Shown one piece after another: positions 7,428 to 14,820 of a stretch of DNA of 64,000 bases; position 1 is the stretch's first letter; the number at the start of each line of letters is the position of its first letter. Location of the stretch: contig NZ_FQUQ01000001.1 of the NCBI RefSeq assembly GCF_900129215.1, forward strand, positions 1,302,001 to 1,366,000, given 5' to 3'. Below the pieces are notes generated by a model. It was not told the origin of the DNA and made no database searches. It was given only the letters and a program-made list of their open reading frames with translations. The DNA is from Pedobacter caeni (GTDB lineage Bacteria > Bacteroidota > Bacteroidia > Sphingobacteriales > Sphingobacteriaceae). The translations under genes were made by a program, and so were the position numbers.

Positions 7428-8255
7428 ATGTTTGGTTTTTTTAAAAATAAATATGATAATCCGGCTTTGCTGGAAGAGATCAGGCAGACTGAAGAGAAAT
7501 GGTTTGTCTTTCTTGACAAGCTGGAAACACGCCTCGACGAGTTATGCACTGCCGCTGTACCGGAATTGATTGCGGTTTTTGATCAGGATACAGATCCTTA
7601 TAAACGTGCACATGGCAGGATGCTTACCGGCTTGATCGGACAAATCAACCAGATGCGACAAAAGGCTATAACTGCAAAAGAAGAACGCATCATTCCCTTT
7701 ATGTATGCTTCGAAGTCTGTCCTTCCTGATCTGATTTCCGGTGCCGGCCGCGAATACCATGACCGTCTTTATCGCTTTCAAATGGCTTGCTTTGACCGGC
7801 ATCATCAATTTGAAGACAAGATAAATGAAGGGATTACGGCATTAAGATCCGCCGAAGGAAACCGCGGCCTGGAAGCTACTTATCAGCAACAAATAGCTGA
7901 ATTTGAACGCATAAAAGATAAGTTCCTGTGCAAACAATGTGGCGGAAAGATGAGTATACCAAAAATGTATTTTATTGCCACCTATATCCAATGTCCATTT
8001 TGTCAGACGCAGAATACCTATACTCCTTCCACAGAAATGCAACTGTTATTCCATCAGGCACGGCCACTCGCAGAGCAACGAACTGCCCATCTGCTGAGGG
8101 CTTATGAAACACAGCATCCTAAAAATCCAGTCTTATATCAACAATATTTAAGGGCCATGTTCGATGAGTGGAACAAAATCACGCCGGATATGGTAGCCGA
8201 AAACGAACGTTTTTACCTGCGTTTGCTAAAAGATCATTCTATTAATCATTACTAA
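7428..8255 (+). CDS. Helical protein with embedded zinc ribbon, unknown function
   Basis: A 275-residue cytoplasmic protein. Residues 10-165 are predicted by composition to be mostly helical, with coiled-coil character around 145-165. A zinc ribbon follows (C168-x2-C171, C189-x2-C192), and then another helical segment to the end. No signal peptide or membrane segment. It is third in the SPFH operon with a 3-base gap to the gene before. Two zinc-ribbon proteins beside one SPFH protein suggest a multi-part complex. No family could be named. Confidence 0.8.
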   Translation: MFGFFKNKYDNPALLEEIRQTEEKWFVFLDKLETRLDELCTAAVPELIAVFDQDTDPYKRAHGRMLTGLIGQINQMRQKAITAKEERIIPFMYASKSVLPDLISGAGREYHDRLYRFQMACFDRHHQFEDKINEGITALRSAEGNRGLEATYQQQIAEFERIKDKFLCKQCGGKMSIPKMYFIATYIQCPFCQTQNTYTPSTEMQLLFHQARPLAEQRTAHLLRAYETQHPKNPVLYQQYLRAMFDEWNKITPDMVAENERFYLRLLKDHSINHY

Positions 8256-8266
8256 ATATAAAAAAC

Positions 8267-8833
8267 ATGTCAAACCCACTATTAGAACCAATTCACGGTA
8301 TCAGTTTAGAAGATTACAGCGCGGCTTGTGCAAAGTTAGGAAGCGGTTTAAGCGAAAATGAAGTAGCAACAGCTTTAGGTGTAGAATTACCGGTATGGCA
8401 GGAAGCCAACCTCCTCTGGCCGGAACGCATGAAAGAAGATTCGACTTTTCAGATTGTCACGCTATTTGGTCAGTATTTCGGTGCTGCAGACCAGCATCCC
8501 AAATTCAGTAACCTGCAGGCCACAGTATCTGAGGAAGGTGCAGGTAACATTCAGAAAATCAAGACCGATAAAGACTTTTATCAGGAGCTTGAAGTGGCCA
8601 GACAGGTGGCTTATGATCATGGTCTGGATGGAGCCAGCTGGATCACTGATAAATATGGAATTACGCTCGGCGATTTTCAGGTTGCGGCCTCTTTATGGAA
8701 TGAGCAGATCCATAAAGATATTGCTGCTGATTATCAGAAATATAATCAGACTCAGGATGCCTATAAACAAAAGTACACCCAGTTGTTTGCCAATGCCCAG
8801 GGTGGCAATGTTGCAGACGATATTGAGTTTTAA
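8267..8833 (+). CDS. Fourth protein of the SPFH operon, unknown function
   Basis: A 188-residue soluble, acidic protein. It appears to hold two copies of a short helical motif: LEDYSAACAKLGSGLSENEV...W.EAN.LWPERM near the N-terminus and YDHGLDGASWITDKYGITLGDFQVAASLWNEQI-like sequence around 125-155, both ending at a conserved Trp. From memory this type is catalogued as a DUF (possibly DUF6620) in Bacteroidota; that name should be checked. It follows the zinc-ribbon gene by 11 bases and precedes a strong terminator, so it closes the operon. Confidence 0.75.
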   Translation: MSNPLLEPIHGISLEDYSAACAKLGSGLSENEVATALGVELPVWQEANLLWPERMKEDSTFQIVTLFGQYFGAADQHPKFSNLQATVSEEGAGNIQKIKTDKDFYQELEVARQVAYDHGLDGASWITDKYGITLGDFQVAASLWNEQIHKDIAADYQKYNQTQDAYKQKYTQLFANAQGGNVADDIEF

Positions 8834-8878
8834 ACAAAAATTCCCTGTTCAGTTTAAATGAACAGGGAATTTTTGTTT
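8832..8878. terminator. Strong bidirectional terminator after the SPFH operon
   Basis: A 20-bp perfect inverted repeat (core TTCCCTGTTCA / TGAACAGGGAA with A-rich and T-rich ends) around a 7-base GTTTAAA loop, overlapping the stop at 8833. The symmetric A and T runs allow use from both strands, serving the operon on the plus strand and the small ORF at 8894-9025 on the minus strand. Confidence 0.92.
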
Positions 8879-8893
8879 AGTGTGACCTGGTGC

Positions 8894-9025
8894 TTAATTT
8901 ATCTTTATGATCATACGGTCTGATCTTTGATCGCTTTTTATATTCTTTTTTTGCCTGTCATTTTTTACAATGGCAGTCAGGTACATAAAAATATAAAGTA
9001 TCAATAAAATTTTGCTTAGGCTCAT
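8894..9025 (-). CDS. Possible 43-residue single-pass membrane protein
   Basis: An ATG-started frame gives 43 residues. An N-terminal hydrophobic helix (KILLILYIFMYLTAIV) is followed by a strongly basic tail rich in Lys, Arg and Asp. The ATG is preceded by AAAGGGG. It lies between the alpha/beta hydrolase gene (77 bases upstream, same strand) and the bidirectional terminator (16 bases after its stop), exactly where a small co-transcribed gene would sit. Coding cannot be shown from one sequence. Confidence 0.4.
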   Translation of the reverse strand: MSLSKILLILYIFMYLTAIVKNDRQKKNIKSDQRSDRMIIKIN

Positions 9026-9101
9026 CCCCTTTGTTTTCAATGCGTAAAATTACCGCAAAGAAAGTATGTTTTCAACTGAGTAAAGACGTATTCCGACGGA
9101 A

Positions 9102-10067
9102 CTATTTAAACGCAGCCGGCAATATTTGTTCAATGATCACTTGTTGTAGTTTCTCCGGCTCGCTATTAAAAACCGTGTGACCAGATTTTTCAAACCAGAA
9201 CAGCTCCTTTTTAGGCGCTTTCAGAAACTTATAATAATCTTCTACTATATAGTGCGACTTCTGCTGATCTCCATTTCCTTCTATAAAGTAGACCGGACAC
9301 TTTAATATGGGTAATGTTTTAAAAAGGTTGTTCGTCACTGATTTCTTCCACATTGGAAACCACATGGCCAGCCAATCATGGTACTTTACTTTAAAACCAT
9401 CCTCTTTCGCGAAATCAACACCATTGTGAATGAACAGCCATTTTTGAGAATAAAACAAGTCATCTTCCCGTTCAAAAGGGATTTTCACCAATGCCAGTTC
9501 CTTTACTGCAGCATCGTTTTTTGTTTCCCTTGCCCATTTATTTAACATCTCCATGGTTAGTTTTTCACTTCTCCTTTGATCTACGATTCCGCTGATCGGG
9601 ATATAAGCATACAGCAATTCAGGATGTTTACCGCCAATATTAAAGCCCATCATTGAACCAAATGAGTGAGAAACCAGGAATAACTTTTTACGGTTAAATT
9701 TTCGCAAAAGGTGTTTTAGCAACTCATACGTATCCTTCTGCAGTAACTCAAGAGATACCGCTTCAGGAGATGGGTTTAACTTTAAGGTTTCCCCGGTATT
9801 TCTTTGGTCCCATTGCACGACTATAAAATTGTTTTTCAGTTGGTCTGTAAACTGATCAGCCACAGGAATCAATGAGGTTCCCGGCCCGCCATGAAGAAAA
9901 AGCAATAAAGGCTTTGTCTGATCCGTACCCTGAAGTTTTATAAATTGTTTGATCCCTCCTATCTTTACTACTTCTGTAGTATCAATCTTAACGATACCAT
10001 TTACAGGTTTAGCTTGTACGATTACAATGGAAGAAATAAAGATAAAAACTGCCAACAAATGTTTCAT
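9102..10067 (-). CDS. Exported alpha/beta hydrolase (proline iminopeptidase-like)
   Basis: About 321 residues from the ATG at 10067 (another in-frame ATG is at 10079). A signal peptide ends near VQAKP. The alpha/beta-hydrolase landmarks are in order: oxyanion motif FLHGGPGTS, WDQRNTGET, nucleophile elbow VSHSFGS, a probable acid in EGNGDQ and the His in KSGHTVF. HGGPG with WDQRG-like sequence is typical of the prolyl aminopeptidase group (peptidase S33). The nucleophile elbow has Ser in place of the usual first Gly. The signal peptide suggests a periplasmic or surface enzyme acting on peptides or esters; the substrate is unknown. Confidence 0.85.
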   Translation of the reverse strand: MKHLLAVFIFISSIVIVQAKPVNGIVKIDTTEVVKIGGIKQFIKLQGTDQTKPLLLFLHGGPGTSLIPVADQFTDQLKNNFIVVQWDQRNTGETLKLNPSPEAVSLELLQKDTYELLKHLLRKFNRKKLFLVSHSFGSMMGFNIGGKHPELLYAYIPISGIVDQRRSEKLTMEMLNKWARETKNDAAVKELALVKIPFEREDDLFYSQKWLFIHNGVDFAKEDGFKVKYHDWLAMWFPMWKKSVTNNLFKTLPILKCPVYFIEGNGDQQKSHYIVEDYYKFLKAPKKELFWFEKSGHTVFNSEPEKLQQVIIEQILPAAFK

Positions 10068-10154
10068 ATCCTCTTTCATATATTTACTTATCCGGGAAAG
10101 TTATGTAAATAATATGGAAAAGTATATTTTTACCCGACAGATACCTATATTGAT

Positions 10155-10928
10155 ATGATCCTTTTAAGTATAACAAATTATGGATGGGTGACGATCGCCC
10201 TGGCCGGACTTTCCATAGTGGTTGCCATAAAGGTCTTGCAACGGATGAGCAGTAACCGCAATTCGGGCTTTATCAGTATCGGATTTGTCGCACTTATTGT
10301 CTTTATTTTATTGAGTTTATCACTATCGCTGGGCAATTTCTTAGGTCGGTTTGTAGCCAAAACCATCCGGCTTCCAAAGTACGAGGCCAAAATTGTGGAT
10401 TATACCACTCATCAAAGCTCTGGTAGCGGAGGCAGAAGATCCAGCACTATGTTTACGCCAGTAGTCTCATTTACCACTCATAAAGGTATCCCGCTAAAGA
10501 TTGCCACGGACATTTCCTCAGGGGGCAGGCCCGTAACAGGCGAACTGATCACCATTGGATATGAGGAAGGTATGACCACTGCCGAAGAGTTTACAGGTTC
10601 CAAATACCTGCTGATTGGCGGGGCCTGCACCATGTTGCTCATCATGGGATATTTTTGCATAGTGGGTATTGCTTACGCAATGGGTGCCGAAATGCGCGTT
10701 TATTTTAGTATCGGCATCAACCTGTTACTTTACGTGATTTTCCCTATCGGACTGATGTTTTTCCTGGGGGCAGTTGGGTATGCACTCTTTCTTTATTTTA
10801 CAGGTCAGAAACCAAATATGCCTGGTTGGGCTGTTGGGGTATGTATCTTCTTTTTGATCATGTTGTTTCTGGGCTTCATTTCTTACCTCCAAATGCTTTA
10901 TAAGCGCATCAGCGCTCCCCGTTTCTGA
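10155..10928 (+). CDS. DUF3592-like membrane protein
   Basis: A 257-residue membrane protein with two N-terminal transmembrane helices (about 10-27 and 38-64), a soluble central domain, and three more helices (about 150-175, 185-215, 228-250). The central part, YEAKIVDYTTH...FTPVVSFTTHKGI...GELITIGYEEG, matches the pattern of DUF3592 proteins, where a beta domain sits between membrane helices. Function of that family is not known. It is divergent from the hydrolase and convergent with the cytochrome peroxidase, ending 4 bases before that gene's end. Confidence 0.75.
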   Translation: MILLSITNYGWVTIALAGLSIVVAIKVLQRMSSNRNSGFISIGFVALIVFILLSLSLSLGNFLGRFVAKTIRLPKYEAKIVDYTTHQSSGSGGRRSSTMFTPVVSFTTHKGIPLKIATDISSGGRPVTGELITIGYEEGMTTAEEFTGSKYLLIGGACTMLLIMGYFCIVGIAYAMGAEMRVYFSIGINLLLYVIFPIGLMFFLGAVGYALFLYFTGQKPNMPGWAVGVCIFFLIMLFLGFISYLQMLYKRISAPRF

Positions 10929-10932
10929 CGAA

Positions 10933-12054
10933 TTATCTTGGCAGCTTTGGTCGTTCCATATGGTATTCTGATGCTGTAATGGCGCCCATAAATGCAACAA
11001 TAGCCCTGATCTCTCCATCGGTTAATTTCAAGGGTTTCAATAATACATCTGTTTTCGGAAATAACGGATCTGCCGCTGCCTCTTCCGGTGTCGGATCAAC
11101 CATGTGCATTCCACTGTTATACATATTGATTACCCCCGTAATGTTGTCAAAAAAGCCATTATGCATCCAGGGGCCTGTATGTAAAACATCCCTTAACGAA
11201 GGCGTTCTGAAACGACCGACATCCTCTGGTTTGCCGCTGACCAGATATTTTCCCAGGTCCTGTTGTTCTCTTTTATAATAAGTAAGTCCGATATTATGAA
11301 AACCTTCATCTGTAAAATACTGACCGGAATGACAGTTCATGCACCTGGCTTTAGTACGGAACAAATGTAATCCATGGATTTCCTGATTGTTCAACGCCTG
11401 ATGATCTCCATTCACAAAACGGTCAAAGCGACTGCTTCTGCTTCTGATTGTTCTTTCAAATGCGGCCAATGATTCCAGAATCTGTGGATAGGTGATCTTC
11501 TCCTTTCCAAAAGCCTGCTTAAACAAATCCCGGTAAGGTTTAATCCTGCCCAGTTTTTTAGGTAATGCAGCTGGTTTCATTGCCATTTCATGATGTGCTG
11601 TAAGTGGTCCTTCTGCCTGTTCTTCCAATGTACCAGCCCTTCCATCCCAAAACATACTTTTACGTTCTGCCACATTCAAAAGGGAAATGGAATTTCTATT
11701 CCCTGTCAGGTGGTCATTTCCCAATGCTACAGAACGTTTATCGCCCCAGGCAATTTCCGGATCATGACAACTGCTACAGGAAATCTGACTGGAACCGGAA
11801 AGCAGCGGATCAAAAAACAACAGTTTCCCCAGCATCACTTTCGGCTGATCCATCAGGTCAAAATAATTGGTATCTACCGGAGGTAAAGCAGTCAGCTCGG
11901 TCCATTTCACCAAAGTATCCACTGTAGGTTCAGGCCATTGCGCAACAGGTTTGCTATAAAGAGACCGCAGATTCTCCTCATCGTCGTCCGACAAAAATGC
12001 CGAACCTACTACAAATACCAATAGAAAAGAAACAATAAAAAAAGTCCTGTACAT
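10933..12054 (-). CDS. Di-heme cytochrome c peroxidase (MauG/CcpA family)
   Basis: A 373-residue exported protein with two c-type haem sites, CSSCH (93-97) and CMNCH (238-242). The regions between are typical of bacterial di-haem peroxidases: LGKLLFFDPLLSG, WDGRAGTLEEQAEGPL, FRTPSLRDVLHTGPWMHNG and a distal Met. It would reduce hydrogen peroxide or oxidise a partner protein in the periplasm with two covalently bound haems. It is last in the TonB receptor operon, 15 bases after the DUF6850 gene. This company suggests a role in redox handling of whatever the receptor imports. Confidence 0.92.
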   Translation of the reverse strand: MYRTFFIVSFLLVFVVGSAFLSDDDEENLRSLYSKPVAQWPEPTVDTLVKWTELTALPPVDTNYFDLMDQPKVMLGKLLFFDPLLSGSSQISCSSCHDPEIAWGDKRSVALGNDHLTGNRNSISLLNVAERKSMFWDGRAGTLEEQAEGPLTAHHEMAMKPAALPKKLGRIKPYRDLFKQAFGKEKITYPQILESLAAFERTIRSRSSRFDRFVNGDHQALNNQEIHGLHLFRTKARCMNCHSGQYFTDEGFHNIGLTYYKREQQDLGKYLVSGKPEDVGRFRTPSLRDVLHTGPWMHNGFFDNITGVINMYNSGMHMVDPTPEEAAADPLFPKTDVLLKPLKLTDGEIRAIVAFMGAITASEYHMERPKLPR

Positions 12055-12069
12055 ATGAAATAAAAATCC

Positions 12070-13599
12070 TTAAAAAGTAATGCCTGCGCTCAGCAGAAAC
12101 TGATTTCCCTGATGAGCGGTATCAAATGAAGTGTGTATCCAATTGGATTTCAGGGAAAGTCCCATGTTGTTTTTAAGCTGGTAATCCCAGCCTGCGTTTA
12201 GTTTCAATTGCTGATAACCGGCGGTATAATAAGCATAATTGGTCTCCAGCATCTGGTAAACAGAAGAAGCGGCATCCATACCCGGCCAGGAGCGTTGACC
12301 CTTTGTATTTTTAGCACTCCTTCCTCCTGCCCCGATCCGGAACAGCGATTTGCCCAGCATTTTGGAAAGCTCTGCCTGAATTCCACCGCTTAAAGCAGAA
12401 AACTGCAGGCTTCTTGCCGGTTCGAGATATTGGCTTTCCTCATCCGAAAAACCAATGTCTGCAGACAAGTCCCAGGACAGTTTCGATTCTTTCTGAACAC
12501 CGTATACAGCCGTCAGCCGGAAATCTTTCTGTTCATCCTGGTAGTTCTGATTGGAAGATATCCTGACATAATTATTTTGGCCTTTGTTGTCGAACTTTGA
12601 CTCGATCCCATCCCTTTTCGTCAGAAAAGCGGAGGCCTTCCACCCATAATAACGGTCTTTACTGCGAATAAGATAGCCCAGATCTGCTTTAAGCCCGTTG
12701 GAGTTTACCTCTGCAAGGGGAATGATCACCGGATCTGTAATCACCTTACTAAAAGAGAACTGCTGATAACTTAAAGAAGAGAAAAAACCTGTTTTATCCT
12801 TTGGAAGGAATTGCAATTCAAAGCCATACCCTTTACCATCATAAAAAGCATTCCTTCTATTTCCTGCAAAGAGTTTATGATCCACTCCCAGTCCTGCCAT
12901 ATGGTAAACAATGGGTGCACCGGTTTCGCTGAAAAACTTCAGATTGCTTTCCTGCGAGTACTTACGGAAAGACCCGGCTATGGCAAGTTCATAACGGTTG
13001 TTCAAAGATCTGGAAGCACCGAGTTTAATTTCCAGGTCGGAGCTTGTGTTCTTTGGTCTTGGATCTACATTCCGGTATTCCATTAAAGCCCGGTAAGCAG
13101 CCGAAATACCCAGTATAGTATGGTTCAGTTTAAGTGCATATCCGCCACTAAAACGATAGGTTTCTGCAGATAAATCACCACCCACCGTATCCGCCATCAC
13201 ATAAGGGTAGATCGTTTTATAATCAGCGTTTTCCGACCAGTTTTGTCCCAGTCGCTTTCCGTTCTGATAAGCGGCGGTGCCCCACAGGGCGTCTTTCCCC
13301 TCATTTTTAAGAAAAGCATTGGCTTCAAAAGCAGCTTGTTTAAATCCTTTACCTTCCTGAAGTACATATCTGTCCTGCTTGTTTTGTTCCAGATTCAGGT
13401 TCATTTCCGTTAAAGAAAGCTTTCTCTGATGGTACTTTACTGCAGGGTTCGTATAAAAACCGTCCGTAAACCGGTTCAAAGGAGCGCGGTATTCCCTAAG
13501 CCTTTTGATTAAATTCAAAGAATCCAGTTTAACGCTATCGCTGGAATAGGAAGTCCCTATGCCAGCTAAACAGATCCATATCATAATTTGCAGACGCAT
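12070..13599 (-). CDS. DUF6850-type outer-membrane beta-barrel protein
   Basis: A 509-residue exported protein made mainly of alternating polar and aromatic strands ending in F (LLSAGITF), as expected for an outer-membrane barrel. It begins with a signal peptide and a periplasmic lead (RLREYRAPLNRF). The pattern matches my recollection of DUF6850 barrels found next to DUF4876 lipoproteins and TonB receptors in Bacteroidota. It starts 3 bases after the DUF4876 stop and is followed after 15 bases by the di-haem peroxidase. Its role is unknown; it may form a second pore or a surface subunit of the receptor complex. Confidence 0.8.
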   Translation of the reverse strand: MRLQIMIWICLAGIGTSYSSDSVKLDSLNLIKRLREYRAPLNRFTDGFYTNPAVKYHQRKLSLTEMNLNLEQNKQDRYVLQEGKGFKQAAFEANAFLKNEGKDALWGTAAYQNGKRLGQNWSENADYKTIYPYVMADTVGGDLSAETYRFSGGYALKLNHTILGISAAYRALMEYRNVDPRPKNTSSDLEIKLGASRSLNNRYELAIAGSFRKYSQESNLKFFSETGAPIVYHMAGLGVDHKLFAGNRRNAFYDGKGYGFELQFLPKDKTGFFSSLSYQQFSFSKVITDPVIIPLAEVNSNGLKADLGYLIRSKDRYYGWKASAFLTKRDGIESKFDNKGQNNYVRISSNQNYQDEQKDFRLTAVYGVQKESKLSWDLSADIGFSDEESQYLEPARSLQFSALSGGIQAELSKMLGKSLFRIGAGGRSAKNTKGQRSWPGMDAASSVYQMLETNYAYYTAGYQQLKLNAGWDYQLKNNMGLSLKSNWIHTSFDTAHQGNQFLLSAGITF

Positions 13600-13602
13600 A
13601 TT

Positions 13603-14808
13603 TTATTTCATTAGCGAAGGTCTCAGCCCTGCTTCAAAATCATTTGTAGAATTGTTCGTGTCTTTCAGGATTTCGCGGCCATCCACAGCAATAGCTAAAA
13701 CCCTGCGTCTTACACTTTTTCCATAACGTGCGGCATCATCACTTACTTTAGCACAGAAAGTCCAGCCCATATCCAAAGCAGGATCAGTAACTATCCACTG
13801 AAATTCAGATTGTACACTCAGGTTTACAGCATCCAGGATCCAGCTGTTAGGAATTTTATACTCATTGCTTTCTACCGGAAAAGATACCCCATCGTTCACA
13901 AAATCATAGCTGAAATCATATTTGTAATTGCTTAGAAAATCGTTTACTCCTTTCTCAAAACGTGCCAGTACATAGCTGTTGTATCCCCTGTTATTCGGGT
14001 TAAATTTACTGTATACGGTTTCCATGTTCGGCACCTGAGGATTGTCGATATCGTCAGAATCTTCATAGAAGAACTCAAAATCTGCTTTCGACAAATCAAT
14101 AGAATTGGCATTGTTCGTTTTGTGGTTGATGGCATCTTCGCTCACAACGATGTACTTTCCGGGAAGCACAGGATATTGTTTTCCTGAACCGGGAATCATA
14201 ATCACACTTTCTACTGCTACTGCCGAAGACATCACGTCTGGTGTGTATTTTTCTTTCGTAGCCGTCTGAAATGCCGATTGTGCAATGACCAAACCATCCG
14301 CATATAAAGTTTCGCCGGAATTGTTGTAGATTTTAAAATACTTATCTCCAAGGTATTGTTTTCCCTCCGGACTCAAGGTTCCGGTAAAGAAGATCTCCTG
14401 AATCACAAATCCACCACCTGCTTGTCCTAAAAACAGCTTCAGGCTTTCTGTATGCTGAGCACCTGTAAGCACCAATCCCTGTTTCAATGCACCTGTTTTT
14501 CCGGTGATGGTTTTTCCTTCCAGCTGGTAGCTGATATTTCCGTCAAGGCTGATATCATAAGCACCTTCGGCCAACGAAACAGACAAGGTGTTTCCGCTCA
14601 CATTCGAACTCACTGTTTCTTTACCACTGTTGATCTCTCTGAACGTAATTTTAACGCCTGAAAGTGACACTGCTGCTAAACCCTGAGGATTTTCCAGTCT
14701 GAGGGTCAATGCCACTTCTTTTGATCCGAGTTGTTTATCTTTTTTACATGCAGTCAGGCAAAGCAAGGCACATAGGGGAAGGCATAAAGCGCGTAAGTTT
14801 ATTTTCAT
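13603..14808 (-). CDS. DUF4876 domain lipoprotein
   Basis: A protein of about 401 residues with a lipoprotein signal (LLCLTAC, Cys23 when counted from the first of three Met codons). The N-terminal part (about 30-130) looks like an Ig-like/carboxypeptidase-type beta domain. The rest resembles DUF4876, with F.KIYNNSGETLYADGL and a run of polar, Tyr-rich segments. The ATG at 14808 gives the most compact signal peptide; ATGs at 14811 and 14814 are equally possible. It lies between the TonB receptor (12 bases upstream) and the barrel gene (3 bases downstream), so it is probably a surface lipoprotein working with the receptor. Confidence 0.85.
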   Translation of the reverse strand: MKINLRALCLPLCALLCLTACKKDKQLGSKEVALTLRLENPQGLAAVSLSGVKITFREINSGKETVSSNVSGNTLSVSLAEGAYDISLDGNISYQLEGKTITGKTGALKQGLVLTGAQHTESLKLFLGQAGGGFVIQEIFFTGTLSPEGKQYLGDKYFKIYNNSGETLYADGLVIAQSAFQTATKEKYTPDVMSSAVAVESVIMIPGSGKQYPVLPGKYIVVSEDAINHKTNNANSIDLSKADFEFFYEDSDDIDNPQVPNMETVYSKFNPNNRGYNSYVLARFEKGVNDFLSNYKYDFSYDFVNDGVSFPVESNEYKIPNSWILDAVNLSVQSEFQWIVTDPALDMGWTFCAKVSDDAARYGKSVRRRVLAIAVDGREILKDTNNSTNDFEAGLRPSLMK

Positions 14809-14820
14809 CATCATATTATA

